NCBI RefSeq assembly: GCF_000954115.1
Contig: NZ_CP010797.1
Location: forward strand, 558,001 to 622,000
Source of the DNA: Rhodococcus sp. B7740
Lineage (GTDB): Bacteria; Actinomycetota; Actinomycetes; Mycobacteriales; Mycobacteriaceae
Length of the DNA: 64,000 nucleotides
Direction: 5' to 3'
The notes beneath the pieces were generated by a model. It did not search any database, was not told where the DNA came from, and saw only the letters and a list, made by a program, of their open reading frames with translations. Shown here in pieces: positions 53,199-61,511 of this stretch (positions are counted from its first letter, which is position 1; the number at the start of each line of letters is the position of its first letter). A program made the translations under genes and the position numbers.

Positions 53199-53921
53199 CT
53201 GATACTCGATCTCCAATCGACGCCGAATCGCCCGCCGTGAGCGTCAACTGTGGCGTAGATCAATCCTGCCAGACGATAAATCACGAGGATGCTGAGGCGT
53301 GTTCGCCGCCTCTAGCCAGCCAAGCAAACAGCCTCGGGGACGGGTTCGATGAGGAGACGGCTCGGCCAGTTATTCCGGGCACCGTGAAGTGCTCGCCGCG
53401 GTGGCGCATTCGATGGACCTTGGCAGAGTCGGTAAACACCGGTCTTGCGATCACGGACCACGGCATCGTCGTCCCAAGACGCCTCTCACGACTTTTAGAG
53501 CACCTCGAGACATTCGTCGGCGTGGTCGTAACGATACGTCGCGCTTCAGCTTATCGTCGGATCCCATGTATTGCGCCGCCGAAGGAGGATAACCGGTGAC
53601 GCGTTCCACCCGATGCGGCCGTTGGTCAGATGGTAACGCCGAAGTTCGACAACAAGGTCTACCCGATCGTTTCAGTGATGCGCGACTTCAACCCTGACCC
53701 TAGAAACTGTGGCGGAAGCAAAAGATTGGTACACCGCTCTCGACGAACGCGTTCGCAAGTTCTGCAGACGATGCATGGCAAATTTGTTAGGCTGAATAAA
53801 TCTTTAAAGACGGTGATGTATTCGAAGGGGATGATGGCAAGACAACCAACTTAGACGACGGCGATGTGCAAGGAAGTCCTCTTCATGCGAGCTTCAGGTG
53901 CGCACTCATACCACTGTTGAC
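53199..53921. other. Region of decayed or non-coding DNA
   Basis: About 720 bases without a convincing gene. Open frames exist on both strands, but their compositions are poor. At 53596 a GTG follows a perfect AAGGAGGA, yet the frame ends after about 34 codons; an overlapping 74-codon frame from 53630 has a different start. This may be a broken gene. Confidence 0.45.
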
Positions 53922-54569
53922 CTAGTTTGCGTCTGTGCCCAAGTCGGCTCTAGCGCGGTCGATGAAGTTGTCGTAAAGTCGTTGGTCTCCACCAGTTTCG
54001 AAAAGCAAGCTTTGATCGTAGGTCTCTAGTTCGAGTGTGACACTAATTGGGTCGGGCTGGAAGCCGCCGGTCATGGATATTAACCGGGTAACTGCAAGGT
54101 AACTTCTGACTTTTAAAATGTCACTGGCTATGTCGCCGATTTCCTTGCTGCCAACAAGCTGGACGGTTGCTAGCTTGTTGGTAAGATCCTCGATTGTGCT
54201 TTGAAAACTTAAGATTGCATCACGAAACTTCTCATCAGGTTCAGCATTAATGTTCAAATCAAAGTGGTCGCGATTATCAACTGCAATGGCGGCAAGCAGT
54301 GAGCTATAGAAATCAGAATAAGCTTGCCGCCGTTCTTGCACAAAAAACTGTTCAGTTTCATTTATCGCTGCCGCTTCACTCTGATTTCCGCCAGCTTGGA
54401 AGGAAAGAATGCCAGCAGCTAAGGCGCCTATTAGGCCTATGATTCCCACGAGGAGCGTTGCACCAATGCTTCGCAACCAGCCTGAGTTTGGCGATGAGGG
54501 GACCGGGGGCAGAGGCGGCAATGCAGGCAAAGGAGGGACTGGAGGTAGAGGGCGTGCTCTTGGCGGCAT
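53922..54569 (-). CDS. Single-pass membrane protein with proline-rich N-terminus
   Basis: A 215-aa protein: the first 28 residues are a Pro-Leu-Pro-Pro-Val-type repeat, a membrane segment follows at about residues 32-56, then a 155-residue outside domain of helices rich in Glu, Asp and Ile. Gln-Glu-Arg-Arg-Gln-Ala-Tyr-Ser-Asp-Phe-Tyr begins that domain. It is markedly AT-richer than the host. ATG 54569 is chosen over TTG 54593. No family recognised. Confidence 0.6.
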   Translation of the reverse strand: MPPRARPLPPVPPLPALPPLPPVPSSPNSGWLRSIGATLLVGIIGLIGALAAGILSFQAGGNQSEAAAINETEQFFVQERRQAYSDFYSSLLAAIAVDNRDHFDLNINAEPDEKFRDAILSFQSTIEDLTNKLATVQLVGSKEIGDIASDILKVRSYLAVTRLISMTGGFQPDPISVTLELETYDQSLLFETGGDQRLYDNFIDRARADLGTDAN

Positions 54570-54659
54570 TCCGTGGATGCTAGCAACTTTCAACTGGACG
54601 CACTGTCGTTCGTTTGACTATTGATGAATTGTTGCCTTTGCTACATTTTTGGGTCAGAT

Positions 54660-54730
54660 ATGAAAACAGGACTCTATAACTTCACAATCGAGCAAGGAAC
54701 CACGTTCAAGCGGACGTTTACCTGGAAAGG
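54660..54730 (+). pseudogene. 5' fragment of a phage structural gene, cut by IS3
   Basis: An ATG at 54660 opens a frame whose visible residues (Tyr-Asn-Phe-Thr-Ile-Glu-Gln-Gly-Thr-Thr-Phe...Arg-Thr-Phe-Thr-Trp-Lys) match the usual start of a small phage virion-associated protein. The reading is lost at the IS left end, and no continuation is found on the right side, so insertion was followed by deletion or the IS marks an older junction. Confidence 0.5.
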
Positions 54731-54770
54731 GGACTGCCCCGAGTTCAGTTGACTCGTGGGGTTGAGTGAT

Positions 54771-55633
54771 TCAGGCCGCCTGTGCGGTCCGGTTGATTGT
54801 CTCAAACTCAATCGGAGTGAGCTTGCCGCGGCGCCGTTGACGGCGCTTGCTGTGATAGGTCTTTCGATCCAGGTCACGATCGCCAGTCGTAGTTGCTCGC
54901 GGGTCGACCACCGCTGGCGGTCGAGGACGTTCTTCTGCACGAGTGCGAAGAACGACTCCATCGCGGCATTGTGACCGCACGCCCCGACCCGCCCCACGGA
55001 ACCTCGTAACCCGTTGCGCAACAGGGCATGTACGAACTTCCTGGACCGGAATTGGCTACCGCGATCCGAGTGAACGGTAGTGCCCAACGAGCCTCTTTGC
55101 GCCACAGCATTATCCAATGCGGACACCGCCAACGAGGCCTTCATCCTGGAGTCGATCGAGTAGCCGACGATCCTGTTCGACCAGACGTCCTTGATCGCGC
55201 AGAGATACAGTTTGCCCTCGTCGGTGCGGTGTTCGGTGATGTCGGTCAGCCACAGCTCGTCCGCGGCCTGTGCGGTGAACTGACGGTCGACGAGGTCATC
55301 GTGGACCGGCGGGCCGGCTTTCCTGTTCAGGCCTCGCTTCTTCGAGAACACCGACCAGATGCGTTCTTGTGAGCACAACCGCGCGACCCGGTTCTCGCAG
55401 GCGGTGATGCCGCGGTCGGGTAGCTCGTCGGCGATGAAGCGGTAGCCGAATGCGGGGTCGTCGTCGTGGATCTCCCGAGCAATGTTGATCAGATGTGCAT
55501 CATCCCAATCTCGCTGCGGGACTGGCTCTTCCTTCCATTTGTAGAACGCTTGGGTGGAGAATACGAGAACCCGGCAGGTCACTGTGACGGGTACTCCGTT
55601 GCCAGCAAGGTCGAGGACCAGCGGATACATCAT
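54771..55633 (-). pseudogene. IS3-family transposase OrfB, frameshifted near its end
   Basis: The integrase-core DDE is intact: Leu-Thr-Asp-Ile near the first Asp, His-Ser-Asp-Arg-Gly-Ser-Gln-Phe with the second, and Ala-Met-Glu-Ser-Phe-Phe with the Glu. Near 54863 a single-base loss shifts the frame; the family's C-terminal Arg-Leu-Thr-Pro-Ile-Glu-type ending continues in the next frame to 54771. Without repair the protein would read on to 54674 with an unrelated tail. Its ATG overlaps the OrfA stop. Confidence 0.8.
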
Positions 55634-55926
55634 TTTGGGTTGACGTCCCGGGACAAGTAGGCGACCGCGCGACGCATGACCTCGGCTTCTTGCTCGAGCA
55701 GCTTGATCCGTTTGCGGGCTTCTCGTAGCTCGGCGGACTCGTCGAGGCCTGTCTTCTCGGCGGTGCCGCGTTCGATGCCGTCGTCGCGGTCGGCGATTTT
55801 GAGCCAGCGGTGCAGGCACCCTTCGGAGATTCCGAAGTCCTTCGCGATCTGACGCAGCGGGGCCTCGCCTTTGCGTGCGACCGCGATGACGTCGCGGCGG
55901 AACTCCTCGTGGAATGCTTTCGGCAT
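55630..55926 (-). CDS. IS3-family transposase OrfA
   Basis: A 98-aa DNA-binding subunit. Pro-Lys-Ala-Phe-His-Glu-Glu-Phe-Arg leads to a helix-turn-helix with Gly-Ile-Ser-Glu-Gly-Cys-Leu-His-Arg-Trp, then a leucine-rich coiled coil. ATG 55926 has AAGGA about 8 bases upstream. The stop overlaps the OrfB start (ATGATG). Confidence 0.85.
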   Translation of the reverse strand: MPKAFHEEFRRDVIAVARKGEAPLRQIAKDFGISEGCLHRWLKIADRDDGIERGTAEKTGLDESAELREARKRIKLLEQEAEVMRRAVAYLSRDVNPK

Positions 55927-56022
55927 GGTGAACATCCTTCTACCGTGAGGAGCGATCCTCACAGATCAGATGTCAACCAAAGCCGGGGCGGTCCCGTCAC
56001 ACCACCTGACGTGATCGTGAAT

Positions 56023-56694
56023 ATGCCCAGCACAGGATTACCTGGTTGGCTTGCACCTGTCATTGCAGGTGTCTTCACGCTCGTTGGTGTTGGGGCAACC
56101 TTGTTTGTGAACTCAAGACTACAAGACAAAAAGAAAGAATTGGATCACAAGCAGCAAGTTCACAAGGATGCACGCGAGTGGAGCGAAAAGGTTCTCAACG
56201 CGGGAACAAATATTTTTAAGTGGGTCCAAAGGCAGGAGACGAAGACGTTAAGGATGCCAGTACGGGAAGGGACTCGTCACGCGGCAGATCTAGCAGACAA
56301 TTTATCGAGCGTTTTTAACGGCGTCGACCTGTATTTACCCGAAGAATCCAAACCATTTGCAGATAAGTACTTCCAAGAGGCGATTCTGCTCTGTCTACCA
56401 GTTTGGAACCAAAACGGCTATGCCAATAAAAAGTCCGATTTTGTCGAAGCGGAGCGGCAGCTTGTCAACGAAATACGTCGACTAGGCGACCTCCCGCCAC
56501 TGTCAAAGCCTCCAGTGGAGTTTAAGACATACGCAGAATCTCGCACCGCAGTGAACGAAATGTTCGGAGAAGGAATTCGAGCACACATGGAGTTCTTAGG
56601 GTTCGAACGTGAAGACATAGAAGAAATGCTAGCGAGAGCGAAAGCGTCGAGAAAGGAGGGGGATGTCGAATCCGAGGCCGGAGATATGGAATAG
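56023..56694 (+). CDS. Single-pass membrane protein with charged helical domain
   Basis: A 223-aa protein: a hydrophobic segment at about residues 7-26, then a long Lys/Asp/Glu-rich helix (Gln-Asp-Lys-Lys-Lys-Glu-Leu-Asp-His-Lys-Gln) and a helical domain. Low GC compared with the host. The ATG lies 28 bases from the IS3 end, so its natural promoter was probably displaced. It resembles the protein at 53922 in architecture, not clearly in sequence. GTG 56011 and 56017 are other starts. Confidence 0.6.
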   Translation: MPSTGLPGWLAPVIAGVFTLVGVGATLFVNSRLQDKKKELDHKQQVHKDAREWSEKVLNAGTNIFKWVQRQETKTLRMPVREGTRHAADLADNLSSVFNGVDLYLPEESKPFADKYFQEAILLCLPVWNQNGYANKKSDFVEAERQLVNEIRRLGDLPPLSKPPVEFKTYAESRTAVNEMFGEGIRAHMEFLGFEREDIEEMLARAKASRKEGDVESEAGDME

Positions 56695-56734
56695 CGACCT
56701 GCAGCGGGCGTCTATTCTAAGCAACACTGATTTT

Positions 56735-57046
56735 CTATTTCGATGGAGTGGACGGTTTGGTCGGCGCGCCGTTCTTAGCTGCCTCCTGAGCAGCTTTGAC
56801 AGTGTCTTGGCCTTCCGCCTTGGCGTCAGCTAGTCCTTTCTTTGCAGCGCCGCGTAGCTCTTGAGCATGGGCTTTTGCTTCCTCAAGCTCGCTGACTTCA
56901 ACGACGGACTTCTCACGGTTCGGGTCTTCAACCGTGCCGGCAGGATGAGGTCAGCTACAGCCTCATCTTCCTTCGAAATTGTCACCTCTTTTATAGTCTT
57001 AGCCGTCGTTTTTGATCGGACTTAGTATTGTATGTGATTCACTCAT
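56735..57046 (-). pseudogene. Small phage-like gene broken by two frameshifts
   Basis: ATG 57046 has a strong GGGGGGTGA leader and opens Ser-Glu-Ser-His-Thr-Ile-Leu; a TAA stops it after 15 codons. Shifting once gives a coherent middle (Glu-Val-Thr-Ile-Ser-Lys-Glu-Asp-Glu-Ala), and shifting again near 56937 gives Val-Glu-Asp-Pro-Asn-Arg-Glu-Lys-Ser and a helical Ala/Lys/Glu tail to the TAG at 56735. Two one-base losses therefore split what looks like a gene of about 104 codons. Similar short acidic-basic proteins accompany phage structural genes. Confidence 0.55.
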
Positions 57047-57071
57047 TTCACCCCCCTGTGGAATCGCTTTT

Positions 57072-57413
57072 TTAACTATGTACAAACGCTTCTGGCATTA
57101 AATTGGTAGTTGCAGTCGTCGTGCGCAACGATCTCTGTGAGAATTTTTTCTTCTCTTCACGAGTTGCGAAGCGCCCACCGTCAAGTTGGAACCTATAGCC
57201 ACCGTTGATCTCTTTGAGTCCTGGTCGTGGCGTGACGTAGGCGAACACAACGTCCTTGCCCCATGCAGGTGCAAACGTCTGCGCAAGTTCCTCAACTGAC
57301 GTGTCGTAGCGAGCGTCGCCTACGAGAAGGTTCTGATGCCGTATGGACGGAGGAGGATCAAGAGCAGATCTTTGGTGACTGTGCCACCGACTGCGTACTG
57401 TTCGAGTGGGCAA
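57072..57413 (-). CDS. Hypothetical protein, probably a truncated gene
   Basis: A 113-codon frame. From about residue 32 it looks coding (Gly-Asp-Ala-Arg-Tyr-Asp-Thr-Ser-Val-Glu-Glu-Leu, then Trp-Gly-Lys-Asp-Val-Val-Phe-Ala-Tyr-Val); the first 25 residues look like read-through. There is no ribosome binding site at the start. It may be the 3' part of a larger gene. No family recognised. Confidence 0.4.
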   Translation of the reverse strand: MPTRTVRSRWHSHQRSALDPPPSIRHQNLLVGDARYDTSVEELAQTFAPAWGKDVVFAYVTPRPGLKEINGGYRFQLDGGRFATREEKKKFSQRSLRTTTATTNLMPEAFVHS

Positions 57414-57609
57414 CAGAATTCATTCAAGCGCAAGCTGGTTCCAGCGCATCGAACGAGCGTGCATATGTCCTGGTACGGATGCGCACACATCCCGACGCGT
57501 TCGAGTCAGCAAGTATTCAGGGCAGCGTCCGGTCGGAGGTCACGCCTGCGCGCGATGAGCCCGGACTATTGGCACGATCCACTGCGCCCGGTGCTCCTCG
57601 GGCAGTCGA

Positions 57610-57720
57610 TCACCCTTTGCCGAAAACCATGTGGCGCAGCTTGCCCGGCGTGTATTCGGTGCGATAGACACCGCGGCGATGTATTTCCGGTACGACGTAC
57701 TGCAGATGTCTGATCGGAGA
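57610..57720 (-). pseudogene. C-terminal remnant of an NtaA/DszA-type flavin monooxygenase
   Basis: The minus strand ends with Val-Val-Pro-Glu-Ile-His-Arg-Arg-Gly-Val-Tyr-Arg-Thr-Glu-Tyr, the typical C-terminus of FMN-dependent monooxygenases of the NtaA/SnaA/DszA group. Only about 35 codons remain; upstream frames are broken. It is probably a host gene destroyed when the island formed. Confidence 0.5.
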
Positions 57721-57820
57721 CGATGGTGAGCAGCTGATCGATCCGCGCGGAATACGAGTCACTGCCTGGCCAACCACCCGCAAGTGAAAGACATCCTGCT
57801 ACCCCTGCAGTAGCGGTACC

Positions 57821-57857
57821 CTGCGCCCGACGGTCCAGCAGCTGACCGTCGGGCGCA
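57821..57857. terminator. Strong hairpin at the island border
   Basis: A perfect 14-bp stem (CTGCGCCCGACGGT with ACCGTCGGGCGCAG) and a 9-base loop lie 55 bases before the nitroreductase start. Confidence 0.75.
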
Positions 57858-57911
57858 GCCGTGGTGTTACCTTCGACCCGCACCCGACAGCACTGACACG
57901 AGGCGGACGAC

Positions 57912-58586
57912 GTGACCCGGTACGACGCGCTGACAGAACTACTCGACGAGCGGTACTCGTGCCGGCAGTTCCTGCCGAAGCCGGTCCCTCACGAGGTCCT
58001 CGCGCAGCTACTCACGGCCGCCCAGCGAACTCCCTCCTGGTCCAACACCCAGTCGTGGCAGATCATCGTCACCGAGGGCGATGCCACCCGAAAGTTCTCC
58101 GAGGCCTTGCTGGAGCACGTGGCATCCGGGGCACCGCAACCGGACTTCCCGTTCCCGGCGAACTACAACGCCCTGCACCGAGCCAGACGACGCGAATGCG
58201 GTGGCGCACTCTACGAGAGCATCGGGGTGGTCAAGTCCGACACCGAGGCAACGACGCGTCAGTTCATCCGCAACTACGAGTTGTTCGACGCACCGCACGC
58301 GGCCATCATCACCACCGACGCCGATCTGGGCACGTACGGGGCCGTCGACTGCGGGTTGTACCTCCAAACCTTCCTGCTTGCTGCGCAGAGTCTCGGTCTC
58401 GGCGCCATCGCGCAAGCAGCATTGGCCGCGTACTCACCGTTTCTACACGAATGGTTCGACATCCCGGACACCCGAAAAGTGGTGGCCGGCATCTCCTTCG
58501 GCTACCCCGACGAGACACATCCGATCAACGGATTCCGCACCAGCCGAGCGCCTCTGGACGAGACGGTGACATTCGTCAGCAGCTAG
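57912..58586 (+). CDS. Nitroreductase family protein
   Basis: A 224-aa FMN-binding nitroreductase. Arg-Tyr-Ser-Cys-Arg-Gln-Phe near residue 15, Pro-Ser-Trp-Ser-Asn-Thr-Gln near residue 42, and Gly-Ile-Ser-Phe-Gly-Tyr-Pro-Asp near the C-terminus are family motifs. It reduces nitro- or quinone-type compounds with NAD(P)H; substrate unknown. Its stop overlaps the convergent gene by 4 bases. Confidence 0.88.
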   Translation: MTRYDALTELLDERYSCRQFLPKPVPHEVLAQLLTAAQRTPSWSNTQSWQIIVTEGDATRKFSEALLEHVASGAPQPDFPFPANYNALHRARRRECGGALYESIGVVKSDTEATTRQFIRNYELFDAPHAAIITTDADLGTYGAVDCGLYLQTFLLAAQSLGLGAIAQAALAAYSPFLHEWFDIPDTRKVVAGISFGYPDETHPINGFRTSRAPLDETVTFVSS

Positions 58587-59011
58587 GGAGCGAGCTGCGG
58601 GCCGAACTTCGTCTCGATCTCGGCGAAATACGCATCGGCCAATGCGACGAACCGCTTCTCGTCGAGCGCGATTCGATCGCCGACGGCGTATCCGAGAATG
58701 CTTTTCGCAGGATCGAGATTTATGGTCGGATCGCTGGTCATGACGTCGTCGGCAGTCGTCATCGACGCCGCCAGGACTCGGACCTCGTTGAGTGGATTGC
58801 CGTTCTTCTTCTCCTGGCCGCGCATGCGGTGGAGAAAATAGACCTCGAGCGTCAGGACGAGATTGTTGAAGAAAGCGACGTCGAATGCCTCGTCCACGGC
58901 AGTCGTCGTCGTTCGATTCGACGCGACCGCACGGTATGCGGCGAGCTGAGAATCGAGGCGCGCACGGCAGGTGTCGATGTATTCGCGGGAGTACGACTTC
59001 ACGGACAGCAC
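58583..59011 (-). CDS. Hypothetical protein of 142 aa
   Basis: A helical protein with Phe-Asn-Asn-Leu-Val-Leu-Thr-Leu-Glu-Val-Tyr-Phe-Leu-His-Arg-Met-Arg-Gly near the middle and a conserved-looking acidic C-terminus. The frame is open far upstream, but sequence there overlaps the FAD enzyme; GTG 59011 or 59002 is the sensible start. No family recognised. Confidence 0.65.
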   Translation of the reverse strand: MLSVKSYSREYIDTCRARLDSQLAAYRAVASNRTTTTAVDEAFDVAFFNNLVLTLEVYFLHRMRGQEKKNGNPLNEVRVLAASMTTADDVMTSDPTINLDPAKSILGYAVGDRIALDEKRFVALADAYFAEIETKFGPQLAP

Positions 59012-59055
59012 GCGGGCGATCTTAATCCGGCTCGTGGTCCGACGCCGGGCAAACG

Positions 59056-59997
59056 TCAGTGCGAAAGGCGGCGCACGAGTTCTCTGCCCACGTCCGTCCC
59101 CGAACGCCAGGCGCTCTCGACCCGGGGCACTCCGGACTCGCACCACTGATCGCCGGCCAGTCCGACGAAGCGTCCGTCCTGGTGCTGGAGCTCGAAGTTG
59201 GAATCGTGTTGCGCCGCAGGCTTGGCGAAGGTCCACCTGTGGGCGTGGGTCCACGCGGGGTCCGCCGAGACGACGGACAATTCGCGTAGCGCGTCGAGAA
59301 CCGGGGCGATCGCCCCGTCGGGGTTGTCCAGATGCTGCTGCGCGCGCCCCGACGTCGTGTGCGCCACGAGAACCGGAGCGCCGTCGCCGCGCCGGGCACC
59401 GTCGTCGACGACGAAGTCGATATCGGGATGATCGTTGACGAACGCCGCATCTCGAAAGGGAATGTCGAGTCCGTCGAATCCACACGCCACCGCGATGACC
59501 GGGTCGTAGTCGACGGCATCGGGAACGGCGGTCAGTCGCGTCGCCTGCGGATCCGGCATCGCCACCACGACGTGGCCGTCGGGAAGGTCGGTCAGCTCCG
59601 TGGAATGTTCGATGTCGAAGCCGTCGAGCATGTTTCGCACCAAGGATCGAAGCCCGTTCGGGGTCGCCCAGCGAACCGGGCCGGTCGTCGTGCACGGAAC
59701 CGTTTCGGGTTTGAGAATGCCGAACGTGTTGGCCCACTGACGCGCCAATCCACCCGACTCCCAGTCGGCCACGACCGTCGCAAATTCTTGATCTCGGACG
59801 GTGAAGTAGCCCGCCCCCAGATCGACGCGACGGCCGTGCAACTCGGGCGAGGACATCCGCCCACCCGGAGCGCGGCCTCGGTCGACGATGCGAAACGGTA
59901 CGTCCGCGTCGCGGAGAACCCGCGCGCAGGCCGCGCCTGCTATGCCCGCACCGATGATGGTGACCGGATCGGAGATGATGCCCGCTTCGGAGTTCAT
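59056..59997 (-). CDS. NAD(P)/FAD-dependent amine oxidase-like protein
   Basis: A 313-aa flavoprotein of the renalase-like group. The N-terminus has Ile-Ile-Gly-Ala-Gly-Ile-Ala-Gly-Ala (FAD pyrophosphate-binding), followed by Arg-Ala-Pro-Gly-Gly-Arg-Met; a Gly-Leu-Ala-Gly-Asp-Gln-Trp near residue 280 closes the FAD site. ATG 59997 is the start that places the Rossmann motif 12 residues in. Confidence 0.85.
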   Translation of the reverse strand: MNSEAGIISDPVTIIGAGIAGAACARVLRDADVPFRIVDRGRAPGGRMSSPELHGRRVDLGAGYFTVRDQEFATVVADWESGGLARQWANTFGILKPETVPCTTTGPVRWATPNGLRSLVRNMLDGFDIEHSTELTDLPDGHVVVAMPDPQATRLTAVPDAVDYDPVIAVACGFDGLDIPFRDAAFVNDHPDIDFVVDDGARRGDGAPVLVAHTTSGRAQQHLDNPDGAIAPVLDALRELSVVSADPAWTHAHRWTFAKPAAQHDSNFELQHQDGRFVGLAGDQWCESGVPRVESAWRSGTDVGRELVRRLSH

Positions 59998-60101
59998 CCG
60001 TCCAGTATGCCGGGATTCGTCCGAATATCTCTGTACCACCGGCTGTCTGGACATATCGGTCACCCGCTGCGTCTGCGTTCACTTTGTGTTCGACTACAGG
60101 G

Positions 60102-61511
60102 ATGGCCATTACGGAGAAGCCGGATACCGGCGAGAACGGACTCGGCACCAGCCTCAAGCCACGGCACGTGACGATGATCTCGATAGCCGGAGTCATCGGC
60201 GCAGGTCTGTTCGTGGGTTCGGCCAACGCCATCGCGACGGCAGGCCCAGCGGTGCTGCTGGCGTACCTGTTCGCGGGAACACTCGTGATCCTGGTGATGC
60301 GCATGCTGGGGGAGATGGCGACGGCCAATCCAGACACCGGCTCGTTCTCCACCTATGCCACTCGCGCCCTGGGGCATTGGGCCGGATTCTCGGTCGGATG
60401 GCTGTACTGGTGGTTCTGGGTGTTGGTGATCCCGGTCGAAGCCACCGCGGCTGCATCCATTCTCACGAACTGGCTCGGCGGCGCGCAATGGATGTGGGCA
60501 TTGCTCATCGTCGTTGCCCTCACCGCGACCAACCTGATCAGCGTCGGCAACTACGGCGAGTTCGAGTTCTGGTTCGCCCTGGTGAAGGTCGTGGCCATCA
60601 TCGCGTTCATCGGCCTCGGGATCGCGGCGATCTTCGGGTTGCTACCCGACTCGGAAGTCAGTGGTGTCGACCAACTCTGGGCCTCGGGGGGTTTCATGCC
60701 GCTGGGCTTCGGCGCGGTGATCGCGGCCATGCTGACGACGATGTTCTCGTTCATGGGCTCGGAGATCGTCACCATCGCCGCTGCCGAATCCAAGGATCCG
60801 GCCAAGGGAATCACCCGCGCCACCAACTCGGTGATCTGGCGAATCTCGATCTTCTACTTCGGTTCCATCTTCGTCATCGTCGCATTGGTGCCCTGGAACG
60901 AACTGGATCCCAATACGGGCTCGTACCAATTCGTCCTGTCCAAGATGGGGATTCCGCACGCCGAGACCATCATGGACATCGTCATTCTGACCGCGGTTGC
61001 GTCGTGCCTGAATTCGGCGCTCTACACCGCGTCGCGCATGCTGTATTCGCTCGGCGATCGAGGTGACGCACCCAGGGCGGTCAAGAAGATCACGACGAAC
61101 GGGGTGCCGTGGGTTGCGGTGATCGCCTCGATGGTGCTCGGGTTCCTCGCGGTGGTCGGAAACTACATCCTGCCCGAGAAGCTCTTCACCTACCTGCTGG
61201 CGACCACCGGCGCCGTCGCGCTGTTCGTCTACCTGGCCATCGCCAGTAGCCAGCTGGTGCTGCGGCGTCACCTCGACCGCGACGGCGAACGCCCCGCCGT
61301 TCGGATGTGGCTCTACCCGTGGCTGACGTACCTTGCCATCGGGTTCATCGTCTTCGTGCTGGTGATGATGGTGGTGCGGCCGGAGCAGCGGTCGTCCATT
61401 CTGCTGTCGGCAGTGCTGGCGGCCGTGACCGTTATCGGTGGAATTGCGGTGCAACGCCGAAATGCGCGGCGCGACACCGTGGCCGCCCGCGCATCCGGTT
61501 CTCCCGACTAG
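60102..61511 (+). CDS. Amino-acid permease (GABA permease-like)
   Basis: A 469-aa, 12-segment APC-family transporter. Ile-Gly-Ala-Gly-Leu-Phe-Val-Gly-Ser in the first helix and Phe-Ser-Phe-Met-Gly-Ser-Glu-Ile in the sixth are substrate-binding unwound segments typical of GabP and related permeases. It imports an amino acid with protons; the exact substrate is not readable. It overlaps by 4 bases the convergent dehydrogenase gene. Confidence 0.87.
   Translation: MAITEKPDTGENGLGTSLKPRHVTMISIAGVIGAGLFVGSANAIATAGPAVLLAYLFAGTLVILVMRMLGEMATANPDTGSFSTYATRALGHWAGFSVGWLYWWFWVLVIPVEATAAASILTNWLGGAQWMWALLIVVALTATNLISVGNYGEFEFWFALVKVVAIIAFIGLGIAAIFGLLPDSEVSGVDQLWASGGFMPLGFGAVIAAMLTTMFSFMGSEIVTIAAAESKDPAKGITRATNSVIWRISIFYFGSIFVIVALVPWNELDPNTGSYQFVLSKMGIPHAETIMDIVILTAVASCLNSALYTASRMLYSLGDRGDAPRAVKKITTNGVPWVAVIASMVLGFLAVVGNYILPEKLFTYLLATTGAVALFVYLAIASSQLVLRRHLDRDGERPAVRMWLYPWLTYLAIGFIVFVLVMMVVRPEQRSSILLSAVLAAVTVIGGIAVQRRNARRDTVAARASGSPD

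Larger units (their letters stand above)
54731..55994 (-). mobile_element. IS3-family insertion sequence
   Basis: A 1.26-kb element. Imperfect terminal inverted repeats of about 23 bp (GGACTGCCCCG... at 54731 and its counterpart ending at 55994; about 18 of 23 match) bracket an orfA/orfB pair on the minus strand. No target-site duplication could be seen at these ends. The transposase carries a frameshift, so the copy is probably inactive. Confidence 0.8.
50025..57860. mobile_element. Decayed genomic island beside tRNA-Val
   Basis: From the tRNA end to the terminator at 57821-57857 the sequence changes: AT-rich stretches, transposase remnants, phage gene fragments, frameshifted genes and genes of defence-associated families, with low coding density. 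Host housekeeping genes resume on both sides. No integrase or second copy of the tRNA 3' end was found, so the right border is by gene content only. Confidence 0.6.

Noticed and set aside
57263-57667. A 134-codon forward frame in the island
   Set aside because: No ribosome binding site, odd composition, and overlap with a better minus-strand frame and a monooxygenase remnant.
57821-57857. A second att site matching tRNA-Val
   Set aside because: It shares only CTGCGCCC with the tRNA end; the rest is a self-complementary terminator.
58583-60352. One 589-codon fused protein
   Set aside because: Only the last 142 codons look coding; the rest overlaps the FAD enzyme in another frame and the permease start.
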